Under the pieces are notes generated by a model. That model saw nothing but the letters and a program-made list of their open reading frames with translations. It searched no databases and was not told the origin of the DNA. A DNA stretch of 64,000 nucleotides from an uncultured Shimia sp. (GTDB lineage Bacteria > Pseudomonadota > Alphaproteobacteria > Rhodobacterales > Rhodobacteraceae). This document shows, piece after piece, positions 9,126-17,948 of the stretch. The stretch spans positions 62,001 to 126,000 of the forward strand of contig NZ_CANLRL010000004.1 in assembly GCF_947493595.1 (NCBI RefSeq). Direction: 5' to 3'. How positions within the stretch are numbered: the stretch's first letter is position 1; each line of letters opens with the position of its first letter. Position numbers and translations under genes: made by a program.

Positions 9126-10919
9126 ATGACAACAAATGAGACTGAAACTGGCGAAAAAATGGATCGCCTGAACGCAAATTTGGCAAAAGTTGAAGCTTTG
9201 TCACTGCGATTAACCGAAGTTCTTGGTCGCCATAAGCCATTGAGAGATGAGCTAAATTCCCCGGAACCTGAAGTTTTTATGAACGCTGCGACGGCCTATT
9301 GGCAAGCGATGGTCGACAACCCTGGAAAAGTTATCGAAAATCAGCTCGATTTGTGGGGGAAGTCGGTTAAATCTTTCGTAGACGCACAGAATTTAATGCT
9401 TAAGGGGCAGTTTTCTGCACCGCAGGATGACACCCCAACCGACCGCCGATTCTCTCACCCAATGTGGAAGTCTCATCCCTATTTCAACCTCCTCAAACAG
9501 CAATACATGCGCAATTCCGAAGCGATCAAAACCGCTGTTGGTGAGCTCGAGGGGCTGGCGCCAAAAGACAAACAACGGATCGAATATTTCTCCAGTCAGA
9601 TTGTCGACATGATGTCGCCGACCAACTTTTTGGGAACCAACCCGGATGCGTTGGAAAAAGCTGTGGAGACGGAAGGGCAGTCGCTGATCGACGGATTGCA
9701 GAACATGATCTCTGATCTGGAGGCCAACAACGGTGAGCTTCTGGTGAAGCTCGCGGACGAAGACGCCTTTGAGATTGGGCGCAATATTGCGACGGCACCG
9801 GGCAAAGTGGTGTACCGCAATCGCATGTTCGAGTTGCTGCAGTTTTCGCCAACCACCGAGACTGTACATGAGATCCCGTTGATCATCTTTCCACCCTGGA
9901 TCAACAAATACTACATTCTGGACCTCAAAGAGCAGAACAGTCTGATCCGGTGGTGTGTGGCGCAGGGTTACACCGTGTTTGTGGTGAGCTGGGTCAATCC
10001 AGATCTGTCTCACGCGGACGTGGGGCTGGATGACTATATTGAGGAGGGGTTCCTCGAAGCCATTACTCAGGTCAAAGACATCACCAAACAGAAACAGGTG
10101 AATGCGGTTGGCTATTGTATTGCGGGAACCACGCTGCATCTGACGTTGTCGTTGATGAAGCAGCGGGGAGACAAATCGGTAAAGTCCGCGACGTTCTTCA
10201 CCACGCTGACGGATTTCTCTGACCAAGGCGAGTTTACGCCGTTTTTGCAGGATGACTTTATCGACGGCATTGATGATGAGGTTGAGGAGTTTGGCATCCT
10301 GCGCTCGTTTATCATGCAGCGCACGTTCAGTTTCCTGCGGTCCAATGATCTGATCTACGGTCCTGCGATCAAGAGTTACTTTTTGGGAGAGGCGCCGCCC
10401 GCGTTTGATTTGTTATACTGGAACGGCGATGGCTCCGGTTTGCCAGGCAAAATGGCGCATCAGTATCTGCGCGAGCTATGTCAGGCCAACAAGTTTGTCG
10501 GTGAAGGTGTCGAGCTCTGTGGCACAACTTTGAAAATCACTGACGTTGATGTGCCGGTCTGCGCCGTGACCTGCGAGACAGATCACATCGCGCGGTGGAA
10601 AGACTGCTACAACGGATTTCAGCAAACCAAGAGTCGGTCCAAGACTTTCATCGTATCGCAGTCCGGACACATTGCCGGGATTGTGAACCCACCAAGCAAG
10701 AAGAAGTATGGCCATTACACCAATACCGATGTGAAGGGCACAGCGGACGAGTGGATGCATGGGGCAACCTTTAACGAGGGGTCCTGGTGGCCGCGCTGGG
10801 ATGGCTGGCTGTCGCCCAAGTCTGGCAAAAAAGTATCCGCCCGACAGCCTGGAGATGAGAATCACCCCACGCTTGGTGAGGCTCCGGGCAGTTATGTCTT
10901 GAAAAAAGCCTGTAAATAA
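9126..10919 (+). CDS. phaC: class I polyhydroxyalkanoate synthase
   Basis: A 597-residue class I PHA synthase, which polymerises hydroxyacyl-CoA into granules. The lipase-like box GYCIAG carries the nucleophile Cys331. Asp486 in CETDHIARW and His515 in SQSGHIAGIVNPP complete the triad. The tryptophan-rich and proline-rich loops around residues 255-295 (FPPWINKYYILDL) are typical. Length fits the class I norm. No strong ribosome site precedes the ATG; Met12 is an alternative start. It is divergent from phaZ and followed by phaP and phaR, the arrangement known from Paracoccus and Rhodobacter. Confidence 0.97.
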   Translation: MTTNETETGEKMDRLNANLAKVEALSLRLTEVLGRHKPLRDELNSPEPEVFMNAATAYWQAMVDNPGKVIENQLDLWGKSVKSFVDAQNLMLKGQFSAPQDDTPTDRRFSHPMWKSHPYFNLLKQQYMRNSEAIKTAVGELEGLAPKDKQRIEYFSSQIVDMMSPTNFLGTNPDALEKAVETEGQSLIDGLQNMISDLEANNGELLVKLADEDAFEIGRNIATAPGKVVYRNRMFELLQFSPTTETVHEIPLIIFPPWINKYYILDLKEQNSLIRWCVAQGYTVFVVSWVNPDLSHADVGLDDYIEEGFLEAITQVKDITKQKQVNAVGYCIAGTTLHLTLSLMKQRGDKSVKSATFFTTLTDFSDQGEFTPFLQDDFIDGIDDEVEEFGILRSFIMQRTFSFLRSNDLIYGPAIKSYFLGEAPPAFDLLYWNGDGSGLPGKMAHQYLRELCQANKFVGEGVELCGTTLKITDVDVPVCAVTCETDHIARWKDCYNGFQQTKSRSKTFIVSQSGHIAGIVNPPSKKKYGHYTNTDVKGTADEWMHGATFNEGSWWPRWDGWLSPKSGKKVSARQPGDENHPTLGEAPGSYVLKKACK

Positions 10920-10933
10920 CAGCTACGTGAAAG

Positions 10934-10958
10934 GTTTTTGCTGCATTGCAGCAAAAAC
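10934..10958. promoter_or_regulatory. PhaR-type operator 1 of phaP inside a perfect 25-bp palindrome
   Basis: CTGCATTGCAG (10941-10951) fits CTGC-N3-GCAG. It sits inside a longer palindrome with 11-bp arms GTTTTTGCTGC / GCAGCAAAAAC. The T/A-rich outer arms mean it could also act as the phaC terminator. Confidence 0.65.
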
Positions 10959-10961
10959 TTC

Positions 10962-10990
10962 TTGAAATGCTGCGACGCAGAAAGCATATT
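10962..10990 (+). promoter_or_regulatory. phaP promoter with PhaR-type operator 2 in its spacer
   Basis: TTGAAA (10962-10967), a 17-nt spacer and CATATT (10985-10990) form a plausible sigma-70 promoter. CTGCGACGCAG (10970-10980) lies entirely in the spacer, so PhaR bound there should block polymerase. Confidence 0.6.
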
Positions 10991-11063
10991 GTTTCCAGAG
11001 ACTAGAAACGCAGCCCATACTCCTCATCTTCACGGGCTGTCATTTGTTTAAGGAACTACACCA

Positions 11064-11510
11064 ATGGCTAAAGCGACACAGGACATGACCGCAATGTTCA
11101 AAGACGTATTGGGCGCATTCCCGGTTGATACATCTGCTTTTGATGACGCGTTCAAAAACTCCGCAGCGCTGAACGAAAAGCTGACCACTGTTGCTCTGGG
11201 TGCGGCTGAGAAGTCTTCCGAGATCTCCACCAAGTGGACCAAAGACACTCTGGCGAAACTGGGCGACATGTCCAAAGCCAAGGAAGATCCAGCTGATTAC
11301 GCCAAAGCGATGACCGATTTTGCATCCGCTCAGGCTGAAGTTGCTGCTGAAAACATGGCAGCGTTTGCCGAAGTTGCCAAAAAAGTTCAGATGGAAACTG
11401 TTGAGCTGCTGATGTCTGCGGGCAAAGAAGCGTCTGAAGAAGCAACTGCTGCTGTGAAAAAGGCCACAAACGACGTGACCGCAGCTGCCAAAAAAGCGAC
11501 TTCCAAGTAA
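11064..11510 (+). CDS. phaP: phasin (PHA granule-associated protein)
   Basis: A 148-residue Ala/Lys-rich, helical protein without cysteine or signal peptide, typical of phasins that coat PHA granules. Long amphipathic stretches lie at about residues 45-110, and the tail is KKAT-rich. AGGAAC precedes the ATG. Its own promoter with two PhaR-type operators lies upstream and a strong terminator follows, so it is a separate, highly regulated unit between phaC and phaR. In this family PhaR releases the promoter when it binds nascent granules; this is established for Paracoccus and inferred here. Confidence 0.92.
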   Translation: MAKATQDMTAMFKDVLGAFPVDTSAFDDAFKNSAALNEKLTTVALGAAEKSSEISTKWTKDTLAKLGDMSKAKEDPADYAKAMTDFASAQAEVAAENMAAFAEVAKKVQMETVELLMSAGKEASEEATAAVKKATNDVTAAAKKATSK

Positions 11511-11560
11511 GAAAAGCCGCAACTCGGCATCCTTATCCTCCCTGAGGATGCAGATTGCGT

Positions 11561-11590
11561 GAGCGGGCTTTATGCCCGCTCTTTCTTTTT
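11561..11590 (+). terminator. phaP terminator
   Basis: GAGCGGGC / GCCCGCTC with a TTTAT loop, followed by TTTCTTTTT. Confidence 0.85.
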
Positions 11591-11593
11591 GTG

Positions 11594-11630
11594 CTGCAGT
11601 CGCATAGGCTTTTTCTGCAGCGCGCAAAAT
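11594..11630. promoter_or_regulatory. degenerate PhaR-type sites upstream of phaR
   Basis: CTGCAGTCGCAT (11594-11605, CTGC-N4-GCA with one end mismatch) and CTGCAGCGCGCAA (from 11615) are TGC-rich near-matches to the phaP sites. They lie 20-50 bp before phaR and suggest autoregulation. Confidence 0.4.
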
Positions 11631-11646
11631 TTTTGGGGAGAATGAC

Positions 11647-12198
11647 GTGGGCGAAGACACCAAACCACTGCTGATCAAACGCTACGCCAGCCGGCGGCTC
11701 TACAACACAGAGACCAGTGACTACGTCACCTTGGACGACATTGCCGGTTTCATTCGATCCGGTCGAGAAGTCCAAATCATCGATTTGAAAAGCGGGGATG
11801 ATTTGACCCGTCAGTACCTGCTTCAAATCATTGCGGAACATGAGAGCCGGGGTGAGAATGTTTTGCCCGTGAATGTGCTCAACGATTTGGTACGGGCCTA
11901 CACCACACAGGCCACGTCAATGGTGCCGCAGTTTCTGCAAACCTCTTTTGATATGCTGCGTGACAGCCAGGAAAAGGTCATGGAAAGCATGGGGACTGGC
12001 ATGACAATGCCGGGTCTGGAAGCAATGCAGGCGCAGCAAGAAGCCTTCATGAAGGCGATGACGGGGGGCATGGCCTGGCCTGGCGCGGCGGCTCCGGCCG
12101 CGGAGAAGGAAGAGGCTGCTGGTGGTGAGGGGGAAGACCTCGACGACATCAAGAAGCAGCTGGCGGAATTGCAGGACAAACTGTCCAAGTTGAAGTGA
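11647..12198 (+). CDS. phaR: polyhydroxyalkanoate synthesis repressor PhaR
   Basis: This 183-residue protein starts with the PHB/PHA accumulation regulator DNA-binding domain (about residues 8-68, with IKRYASRRLYNTETSDYVTL and QIIDLKSGDDLTRQ). A second accumulation domain follows (about 75-115). The Met/Gln-rich linker and acidic C-terminus end in a likely coiled coil (DDIKKQLAELQDKLSKL). The GTG start at 11647 has GGGGAG 6 nt upstream; an overlapping ATG at 11642 is out of frame. PhaR represses phaP and itself and binds PHA granules. The CTGC-N3-GCAG sites nearby are its expected targets. Confidence 0.95.
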   Translation: MGEDTKPLLIKRYASRRLYNTETSDYVTLDDIAGFIRSGREVQIIDLKSGDDLTRQYLLQIIAEHESRGENVLPVNVLNDLVRAYTTQATSMVPQFLQTSFDMLRDSQEKVMESMGTGMTMPGLEAMQAQQEAFMKAMTGGMAWPGAAAPAAEKEEAAGGEGEDLDDIKKQLAELQDKLSKLK

Positions 12199-12226
12199 CA
12201 GCTTTGTTCAGATCCAAGACAGTTTG

Positions 12227-12260
12227 AGTGGCGCGCATTTGGTGCGCCACTTTTGGTTTT
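12227..12260 (+). terminator. phaR terminator
   Basis: AGTGGCGC / GCGCCACT with a 9-nt loop, then TTTTGGTTTT. Confidence 0.75.
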
Positions 12261-12355
12261 GGTGCAGATATTGTGGCAAATACCCGAATTGCCTGTCTTT
12301 TTTGCTTGTCCATGCTATGGTCAAGCAGTTGAGCAGACCAGTGAGGTAGAAAGCC

Positions 12356-12793
12356 ATGGCTAAGGCTCCCGCAACGACGCGCAAGAGCGCGTCCGGCAGT
12401 AAGACGCGCGCACGTGCGACCACGTCCCGCAAAACCAGCACCAGCTTAAAAGAAATTGCAGAAGCGGCACCAGCAGCGGTGTCTGAGAGCATCGAAGGCA
12501 CTGCGGTGGACGATGGTCAGGATCTCATGCGTAAAAAGGAGCTCATCGAAGCGGCTGTTGCCCGGGCTGGCGTGAAGAAACGTGATGCCAAGCCGGCCAT
12601 TGAGGCTGCACTGGCGATCCTCGGGGAAACCCTCACATCTGGGCGTGGTCTGAATATGCCTGGACTTGGCAAAGTGAAGGTGCAAAACAGCAAAGATCTG
12701 GATGAAGTAAAGGTGGTAAACCTGCGTTTGCGCCGGAAATCGACAGAAGGTGAAGAAAGTGACGAAGAGGGCCTTGCAGAGCCTGCGGAGTGA
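12356..12793 (+). CDS. HU/IHF-like DNA-binding protein with basic N-terminal tail and shortened arm
   Basis: A 145-residue protein. Residues 1-50 are a basic Ala/Thr/Ser/Lys/Arg tail reminiscent of histone H1-like segments. Residues 59-125 match the HU helical body (KKELIEAAVARAGVKKRDAK) and the first strand (MPGLGKVKV). The usual beta-arm with the Pro at its tip and the C-terminal helices are replaced by a short DLDEVKVVNLRLRRK. The end is acidic (EGEESDEEGLAEPAE). It probably binds DNA as a nucleoid protein. It ends 18 bp before tRNA-Val and may share a transcript with it. Confidence 0.8.
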   Translation: MAKAPATTRKSASGSKTRARATTSRKTSTSLKEIAEAAPAAVSESIEGTAVDDGQDLMRKKELIEAAVARAGVKKRDAKPAIEAALAILGETLTSGRGLNMPGLGKVKVQNSKDLDEVKVVNLRLRRKSTEGEESDEEGLAEPAE

Positions 12794-12811
12794 GTCTAGA
12801 AGGCGCTTATC

Positions 12812-12887
<76 letters not shown>

Positions 12888-12894
12888 TTATTCC

Positions 12895-12935
12895 AACGGG
12901 CGCTCCCTTAACTGGTTGAGCGCCCGTTTATTTTT
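12895..12935 (+). terminator. terminator after tRNA-Val copy 1
   Basis: AACGGGCGCTC / GAGCGCCCGTT, 11-bp stem, then TTATTTTTC. Confidence 0.85.
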
Positions 12936-13017
12936 CTGGGTTTGGAAAGTGGTTGGAAGTGGCCGGCCGCCAAATGAGTAGGGCACCGAGCAGTTGCGGC
13001 ACCCCTGTCGAATTTGC

Positions 13018-15768
13018 CTAAATCCAGAAAAACTCAACGTCGTTTTGAAGCGCGTCGATCGTGATGTTCAGAATGGTCAGGGTCACATCAGAGGTTGCCG
13101 TGACGACAACATCATTGCCAACTTGCTGCGCGTTGTTGAACAGGTCGGGTCCAAAACGGCGATCAGAGTAGTTCACTCTGATCGTATCCACATTGTCTTC
13201 GAAATCCCGGATGACGCTGTGACTGGCTTCCCCGTGGGCGTAGTCTTCACTATCAAACTCGAAAGCATCCGCGCCGGAGCCACCTGTCAGTGTGTTATTG
13301 CCAGCGCCACCTCGCAAGAGGTCGCTACCATCGCCGCCAAACAGCTGATCGTCACCGTCGCGGCCCATAAGCCAATCATCGCCATCGCGGCCATAGAGCC
13401 TGTCATCTCCGCGGAACCCGTCCAGAATGTTTTGACCGGAGGTGCCGAAAATAATGTCGTGACCGGTGTCGGAGCCCACGACATTCTCAAAGTTCTTGAC
13501 CTTGTCATTTGCGGCCCAGGATCCAGAAGCGGTGTTTGCCTGCAAATCAATGACGACGCCGGAGCGGCTGTTGCGGTAGCTGATCATGTCATCTCCAGCG
13601 CCGCCATCAAAACTTTCGGCGCCCCCGCCAGCAACAACGTAGTCGTCACCATGGCCGAGGAAGACGCGGTCATTGCCTTTGCCGGCATAGACAGTGTCGT
13701 CGCCGCCTCCGGCGAAGATGAGGTCGTCTCCGCCGTAGGTTTTGATCTTGTTTGCGCCGGACGTGCCTGTGATTGTGTCGTCGCCGGTTTTGGAACCAGA
13801 GACGTTTTCGAAACCGCTGATGGTGTCGTTGCTGGCCCAGGAGCCGGAGACTTCATTGGTCGCTAGGTTGACGTTCACGCCATTGCGGCTGTCGTAATAA
13901 CTGAGGTAGTCATTGCCACCGCCGCCGTGAAATTCTTCACGCCCGCCGCCCACACGTACGTAGTCATTGCCGTCCCCGAGGTTGACTGTGTCATTGCCTT
14001 TGCCCGCGTAAACTTTGTCGTTACCACCACCAGCGAAGATGAGGTCGTCTCCGCCGTAGGTTTTAATTTTGTTGGCGCCGGACGTGCCAGTGATTGTGTC
14101 GTCGCCGGTTTTGGAACCCGAGACGTTTTCAAAGCCGCTGATCTTGTCATTTGCCGCCCATGAGCCTGAGACTTCATTGGTCGCCAGGTTGACGTTTACG
14201 CCATTGCGGCTGTCGTAGTAGCTGAGGTAGTCGTTTCCATCGCCACCGTGAAATTCTTCCGCGCCACCGCCAACTCGAACGTAATCATTGCCGTCCCCGA
14301 GGTTGACTGTGTCATTGCCTTTGCCCGCGTAGACCCGGTCGTCGCCGCCAAAGGTCCGGATGGTGTTGGCGCCGCTGGTGCCGTGGATAACATCGTGCCC
14401 GGATCTGGAGCCGTCGACGCTTTCAAAGCCGCTGATGGTGTCATTGCTGGCCCAGGAGCCGGACACCTCATTGGTTTCCAGGTTGATGTTCACACCGTTG
14501 AGGCTGTCGTGGTAGCTGATCCGATCGTGTCCAGCGCCGCCGTGGAATTGTTCCGCACCGCCGCCGACAAAAACGACGTCATCGCCGTCGCCAAGGCGGA
14601 CAATGTCGGCGCCTTTTCCGGAGTGGACTGTATCATTGCCGCCGAGGGTGACGAATACTTCAGCGTCATCCGTGCCAAGGAAAAGCTCGTCCGTGTCGTC
14701 GCCGCGACGGAGCAAGGCGGACTCCGTTGACAGGGTCACGGTATAGTCGCCATGTGGATTGACACCATTGGTTCGAGAACTGTCTGTTCCAACATTCAGG
14801 AAATATGAGGTGTCAACGGACGGCGTCCACTCAAAGATGACCTGGGTTTCTGTTCTTGTATAGGTTCCGGGAGACCCGTAGACATCAGCCTCTCGTAATC
14901 CAACCACCAAGCCATCGAGCGTGGCATAGTCGTTCAGGTCAACGGTCAAGAAATAGGTTGTCCCCGCAACCCCGTTGATTTCGAAGATGTCTTCATCTGC
15001 ATAAAAAGCAATGTTTCCTGCAATGCTGCTTTCATTGTCAAGTTGAGTTGCCTGCGAACGGAGTGCGCTGTGGTCATCGGTTCCTGCGCGTTCAATGGTA
15101 TAAGAGTAGTTTCCTAGCTCTTGACCTAAAACACGCAGATCGAAGGTGCCTGACGAGTTGGCAATAAAGTAGTACTCTTCGCCAGCATCGACTGTACCCC
15201 ACCAGAGCTCTGAGATTTGAGCGGAATTGCCAGAAACTGCACCGAGATAAAGACTCGGTGGCACTTCATCAAAAACAACTCGATAGATCCCGTACTCTTC
15301 AACATTGATCCGTGCAGCGTCTCTGTCCAAGTAGTGATTGATTGTACCTGTGACCGTTTCTCCTGGATTGATCACATCATCGGACGGTGTCGTGGCGGTC
15401 GGGTGGTCGTCTTCAATGACCTGCACCTGTCCTGTGTAGCCTCCCAAAAACGACGAAATTTCATCATCGTCTTCGTAATGCCTGACGGCAACATAGTATG
15501 TCCCAGACGTCGTGGCGCGGAACGTCATGGAGGTGTTAAGTACATCTTCATATGGAACGATGCTGTTGCCGCCCGCATCCAGTATGTCGAGGTCAAGCCA
15601 GCTTTGCACCCCGTCCTGGAGTTGAAAGTTGAAGCTGTAGGTTTGCCCTGCGATGAGATTGATGGCAAATATATCTGCGTCCAAGGTGTAGTCGAGCGTA
15701 CCCGAAAAATCTGTCCCAAGGCTAATTTCAGTTGCGCCTATAATGGTATTGGAATGATCGTCTGGCAT
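13018..15768 (-). CDS. RTX-type calcium-binding repeat protein with pre-peptidase-like domains
   Basis: An acidic 916-residue protein without an N-terminal signal peptide. Residues 1-345 contain three repeats resembling the PPC beta-sandwich (DADIFAINLIAGQTY, DEDIFEINGVAGTTYF, DTSYFLNVG). From about residue 350 glycine/aspartate nonapeptides (GGDDTVYAGKGND type) form calcium-binding beta-rolls. They sit in four tandem units of about 100-107 residues, each with SGSWAxNDxxxxFExVxGS; units 2 and 3 are nearly identical. The C-terminal 60 residues are hydrophobic, as in type I secreted proteins. No protease motif or secretion genes are visible nearby. It is probably an extracellular adhesin or matrix protein. 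No clear ribosome site precedes the ATG. Confidence 0.9.
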   Translation of the reverse strand: MPDDHSNTIIGATEISLGTDFSGTLDYTLDADIFAINLIAGQTYSFNFQLQDGVQSWLDLDILDAGGNSIVPYEDVLNTSMTFRATTSGTYYVAVRHYEDDDEISSFLGGYTGQVQVIEDDHPTATTPSDDVINPGETVTGTINHYLDRDAARINVEEYGIYRVVFDEVPPSLYLGAVSGNSAQISELWWGTVDAGEEYYFIANSSGTFDLRVLGQELGNYSYTIERAGTDDHSALRSQATQLDNESSIAGNIAFYADEDIFEINGVAGTTYFLTVDLNDYATLDGLVVGLREADVYGSPGTYTRTETQVIFEWTPSVDTSYFLNVGTDSSRTNGVNPHGDYTVTLSTESALLRRGDDTDELFLGTDDAEVFVTLGGNDTVHSGKGADIVRLGDGDDVVFVGGGAEQFHGGAGHDRISYHDSLNGVNINLETNEVSGSWASNDTISGFESVDGSRSGHDVIHGTSGANTIRTFGGDDRVYAGKGNDTVNLGDGNDYVRVGGGAEEFHGGDGNDYLSYYDSRNGVNVNLATNEVSGSWAANDKISGFENVSGSKTGDDTITGTSGANKIKTYGGDDLIFAGGGNDKVYAGKGNDTVNLGDGNDYVRVGGGREEFHGGGGNDYLSYYDSRNGVNVNLATNEVSGSWASNDTISGFENVSGSKTGDDTITGTSGANKIKTYGGDDLIFAGGGDDTVYAGKGNDRVFLGHGDDYVVAGGGAESFDGGAGDDMISYRNSRSGVVIDLQANTASGSWAANDKVKNFENVVGSDTGHDIIFGTSGQNILDGFRGDDRLYGRDGDDWLMGRDGDDQLFGGDGSDLLRGGAGNNTLTGGSGADAFEFDSEDYAHGEASHSVIRDFEDNVDTIRVNYSDRRFGPDLFNNAQQVGNDVVVTATSDVTLTILNITIDALQNDVEFFWI
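13600..14560. repeat. tandem near-identical DNA repeats inside the RTX gene
   Basis: The F(H/D)GG landmark recurs at about 14545, 14249, 13928 and 13608, spaced about 297, 321 and 321 bp. The two middle units differ at only scattered bases, indicating recent tandem duplication. Confidence 0.8.
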
Positions 15769-16146
15769 TGTTGTGTACTTTTGTTGTGAGAATAGGGTCG
15801 AAATTGCGCGAGGCTCGGCAATAGGTTGCTTGGCTGAATTGCGCGGATGAATGTGGGGACGCGAGAAAACTGGCCTGCGGTCGATGCTCTGGGTTTGGAT
15901 GCCCGGTTAAGCCCAAGCCAAGGGTAAAAAACTCTGCAGGCAAAAACGCGCCCGTGTTGGCGGCAAGGGACCTTTCTTTGTTGGTCACAACCAGCGTGGG
16001 TTCTCCATCGCCAAGCGCTAGGAGCCACATAGGTCAAAGCGATTGTTGCGATCCTTTAATTACCGCTAAAAGTGTATCAAATTTGCGAGAAACCCAAGCA
16101 ATTTTGGAGATATTACGCCTTTTCAGGCGAGGAGCTGCCGAAAGGC
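15769..16146. other. intergenic region upstream of the RTX gene
   Basis: No gene is supported. A small CGCCT/AGGCG hairpin (16116-16129) lies just after the GlxA-type regulator but lacks a T-run. The RTX promoter must lie here, but I could not pick a convincing one. Confidence 0.5.
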
Positions 16147-17148
16147 TTATCCATGTCCTGCGGAAAACCGGTGAGGCGAGATGCCATAGGCTTCGCGGAA
16201 GCGTTTGGAGAAGTTTCCGGCGGATTCATAGCCGCATGCTATGGCGACGTCGACCACCGGCATGTCGGTCTCGGCAAGCAGGATGCGGGCGCGTTGTAGG
16301 CGCAGGTCTTGCAGAAAGCGTTTTGGGGTTGTGTTCAGGTGGGTTTTGAACAGGCGCTCCATCTGGCGGCGGGACACACCGAGGCTACGGGCCACTTGAT
16401 CAAGGTCGATGGACTCTTCGAGGTTTTCCTCAAAATGGGCGATGATTTTGACCAACTTGTCATTTCGGTTGCCGATCACCGCGGCGGTCGAGCTCTGCTG
16501 ACGGTCGGTCTCGGAGCGTTGCACGGTATGTAGGCACATGTTGAGCACCGCGCGGGCGAGGGGGGCGCCGTGGCGGTCGTAGATCAGTTTCAGGAACAGA
16601 TCCATCGCAGCTACGCCGCCGCCGCAGGTCATGATGCGGTCATCAATGGCGTAGAGCTGTTCCAGCGGATCAAGGGTTGGGTACTGCTCCCGAAAGGGCG
16701 TGATGTTCTCCCAATGCAGGGTGAAGTCCTTGCCTTCGAGAATGCCCGCCTTGGCGAGGGTGAAAGCGCCGGTACAGAGGCCACCAACCCGGCGACCGGT
16801 GCGCCATTGGTGGCGAATCCAGTCAGCAACTTTCGCAGTGGCCGCGCGTTCGGGCTCCACTCCGGAGCAGACAAACACGCAGGCACTGGCCGGGGTGTCA
16901 CCAAGAGGCGCGTCGATTCCAATTTCAATACCGTTGGAACAGCGGACATTTTCGCCGGTCTCAGACATGGTGGTCCAGGTGTAGAGAATCTGTCCCGTGA
17001 GCTGATTGGCGATGCGTAGGGTCTCTACCGCGGAGGTGAAGGCCAGCATCGACAGATTCGGTTGAAGCGCAAAGACAATAGGATCAGGGGTTTCGACCAC
17101 ATCTACAGCTACGTGGGCAACGCCTTTGGGCACAATTGGATCGGGCAT
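16147..17148 (-). CDS. GlxA family AraC-type transcriptional regulator
   Basis: A 333-residue two-domain regulator. An N-terminal DJ-1/PfpI (class I glutamine amidotransferase-like) domain spans about residues 22-190, with VGGLCTGAFTLAKAG at the nucleophile-elbow position. A C-terminal AraC helix-turn-helix pair spans about 225-325 (LDQVARSLGVSRRQMERLF and IACGYESAGNFSKRFREAYG). Relatives include regulators of choline, glycine betaine and carnitine use; the ligand here is not determined. It lies between the RTX gene and the second tRNA-Val. The first ATG lies in a GC-poor leader without a clear ribosome site. Confidence 0.88.
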   Translation of the reverse strand: MPDPIVPKGVAHVAVDVVETPDPIVFALQPNLSMLAFTSAVETLRIANQLTGQILYTWTTMSETGENVRCSNGIEIGIDAPLGDTPASACVFVCSGVEPERAATAKVADWIRHQWRTGRRVGGLCTGAFTLAKAGILEGKDFTLHWENITPFREQYPTLDPLEQLYAIDDRIMTCGGGVAAMDLFLKLIYDRHGAPLARAVLNMCLHTVQRSETDRQQSSTAAVIGNRNDKLVKIIAHFEENLEESIDLDQVARSLGVSRRQMERLFKTHLNTTPKRFLQDLRLQRARILLAETDMPVVDVAIACGYESAGNFSKRFREAYGISPHRFSAGHG

Positions 17149-17263
17149 GGGGTGTGTTTTCCCTTTTTTGCCGCCACCCTATGAGGAAGTTGGACAAGAC
17201 GCAAAGAAAGTTCAAAAAGGGGGCTTGCATGTCCCCGCGCCAAGGTCTAAATCCCCGCCTACC

Positions 17264-17339
<76 letters not shown>

Positions 17340-17464
17340 TTTTCTCTCTACCAGCGTTGAAACTTCGAGTGCCTTCAGGGCGCTGCTCCCATCTTTTCTT
17401 GAAAACTCCTTGTTGTTTGACGGGCGATGGATCTGTGTTTGCGACGCTGAGACCGTGCGGCAGA

Positions 17465-17495
17465 AACAAAAAAGGCGATCCCTGAAGGGACCGCC
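17465..17495 (-). terminator. terminator of the small lipoprotein gene
   Basis: On the reverse strand GGCGGTCCC pairs with GGGATCGCC (one wobble), loop TTCA, followed by TTTTTTGTTT. Confidence 0.8.
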
Positions 17496-17520
17496 TGAAA
17501 TTCCAGTCTGTGGCTGAAAT

Positions 17521-17712
17521 TTAGCCAGCAGTTGCCGGTGCACAAACAAGAGCGCCGGTGTCTGTGGTCAGCAGGTCGTAACCGGCCATACAGCTTGCGT
17601 TGCCACGCTTGTCAAAATCAGGCTGAGCGTAAACCGGAGTAGGCTCTTCTTGCTGAGAGCACGCAGCAAGAGTGATACCGGCAACACACAGGGCAGCATA
17701 AAGTGGTTTCAT
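17521..17712 (-). CDS. small lipoprotein
   Basis: A 63-residue protein with signal peptide MKPLYAALCVAGITLAAC. The lipobox LAAC places the lipidated cysteine at residue 18. The remaining 45 residues are polar, with two more cysteines that could form a disulfide (CMAGYD and LVCAP). GAAGGA precedes the ATG by 9 nt, and a strong terminator follows, so it is a monocistronic gene. The function is unknown. Being small, abundant-looking and well terminated, it may be a structural envelope lipoprotein, but that is inference. Confidence 0.8.
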   Translation of the reverse strand: MKPLYAALCVAGITLAACSQQEEPTPVYAQPDFDKRGNASCMAGYDLLTTDTGALVCAPATAG

Positions 17713-17948
17713 CGGGTTATTCCTTCAAAAGCAATTGAATCGAGTAAGCGCATCTAAACACAAAAAATTCAGCGCGCAAAGCACTCTACGCGGGAGTTCG
17801 CTGAATAGGAAACCATTGTTGTGAAAGGTCCACAAACGGCTTTGGAAATTTTCTTCGATTTTCTCGCGGATATCCGCTTGACGCGCCTGAGCACTCGGCA
17901 TAAACCACGCCACACGCTGAACGGCACACGCCAGACAGCAGGTAGTGA

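Noticed and set aside
13018..14560. RTX repeats as a CRISPR-like or satellite array
   Set aside because: The repeats are in frame, encode glycine/aspartate nonapeptides and lack unique spacers of constant length.
16116..16129. CGCCT/AGGCG hairpin as terminator of the GlxA-type gene
   Set aside because: The stem is only 5 bp and no T-run follows on the reverse strand.
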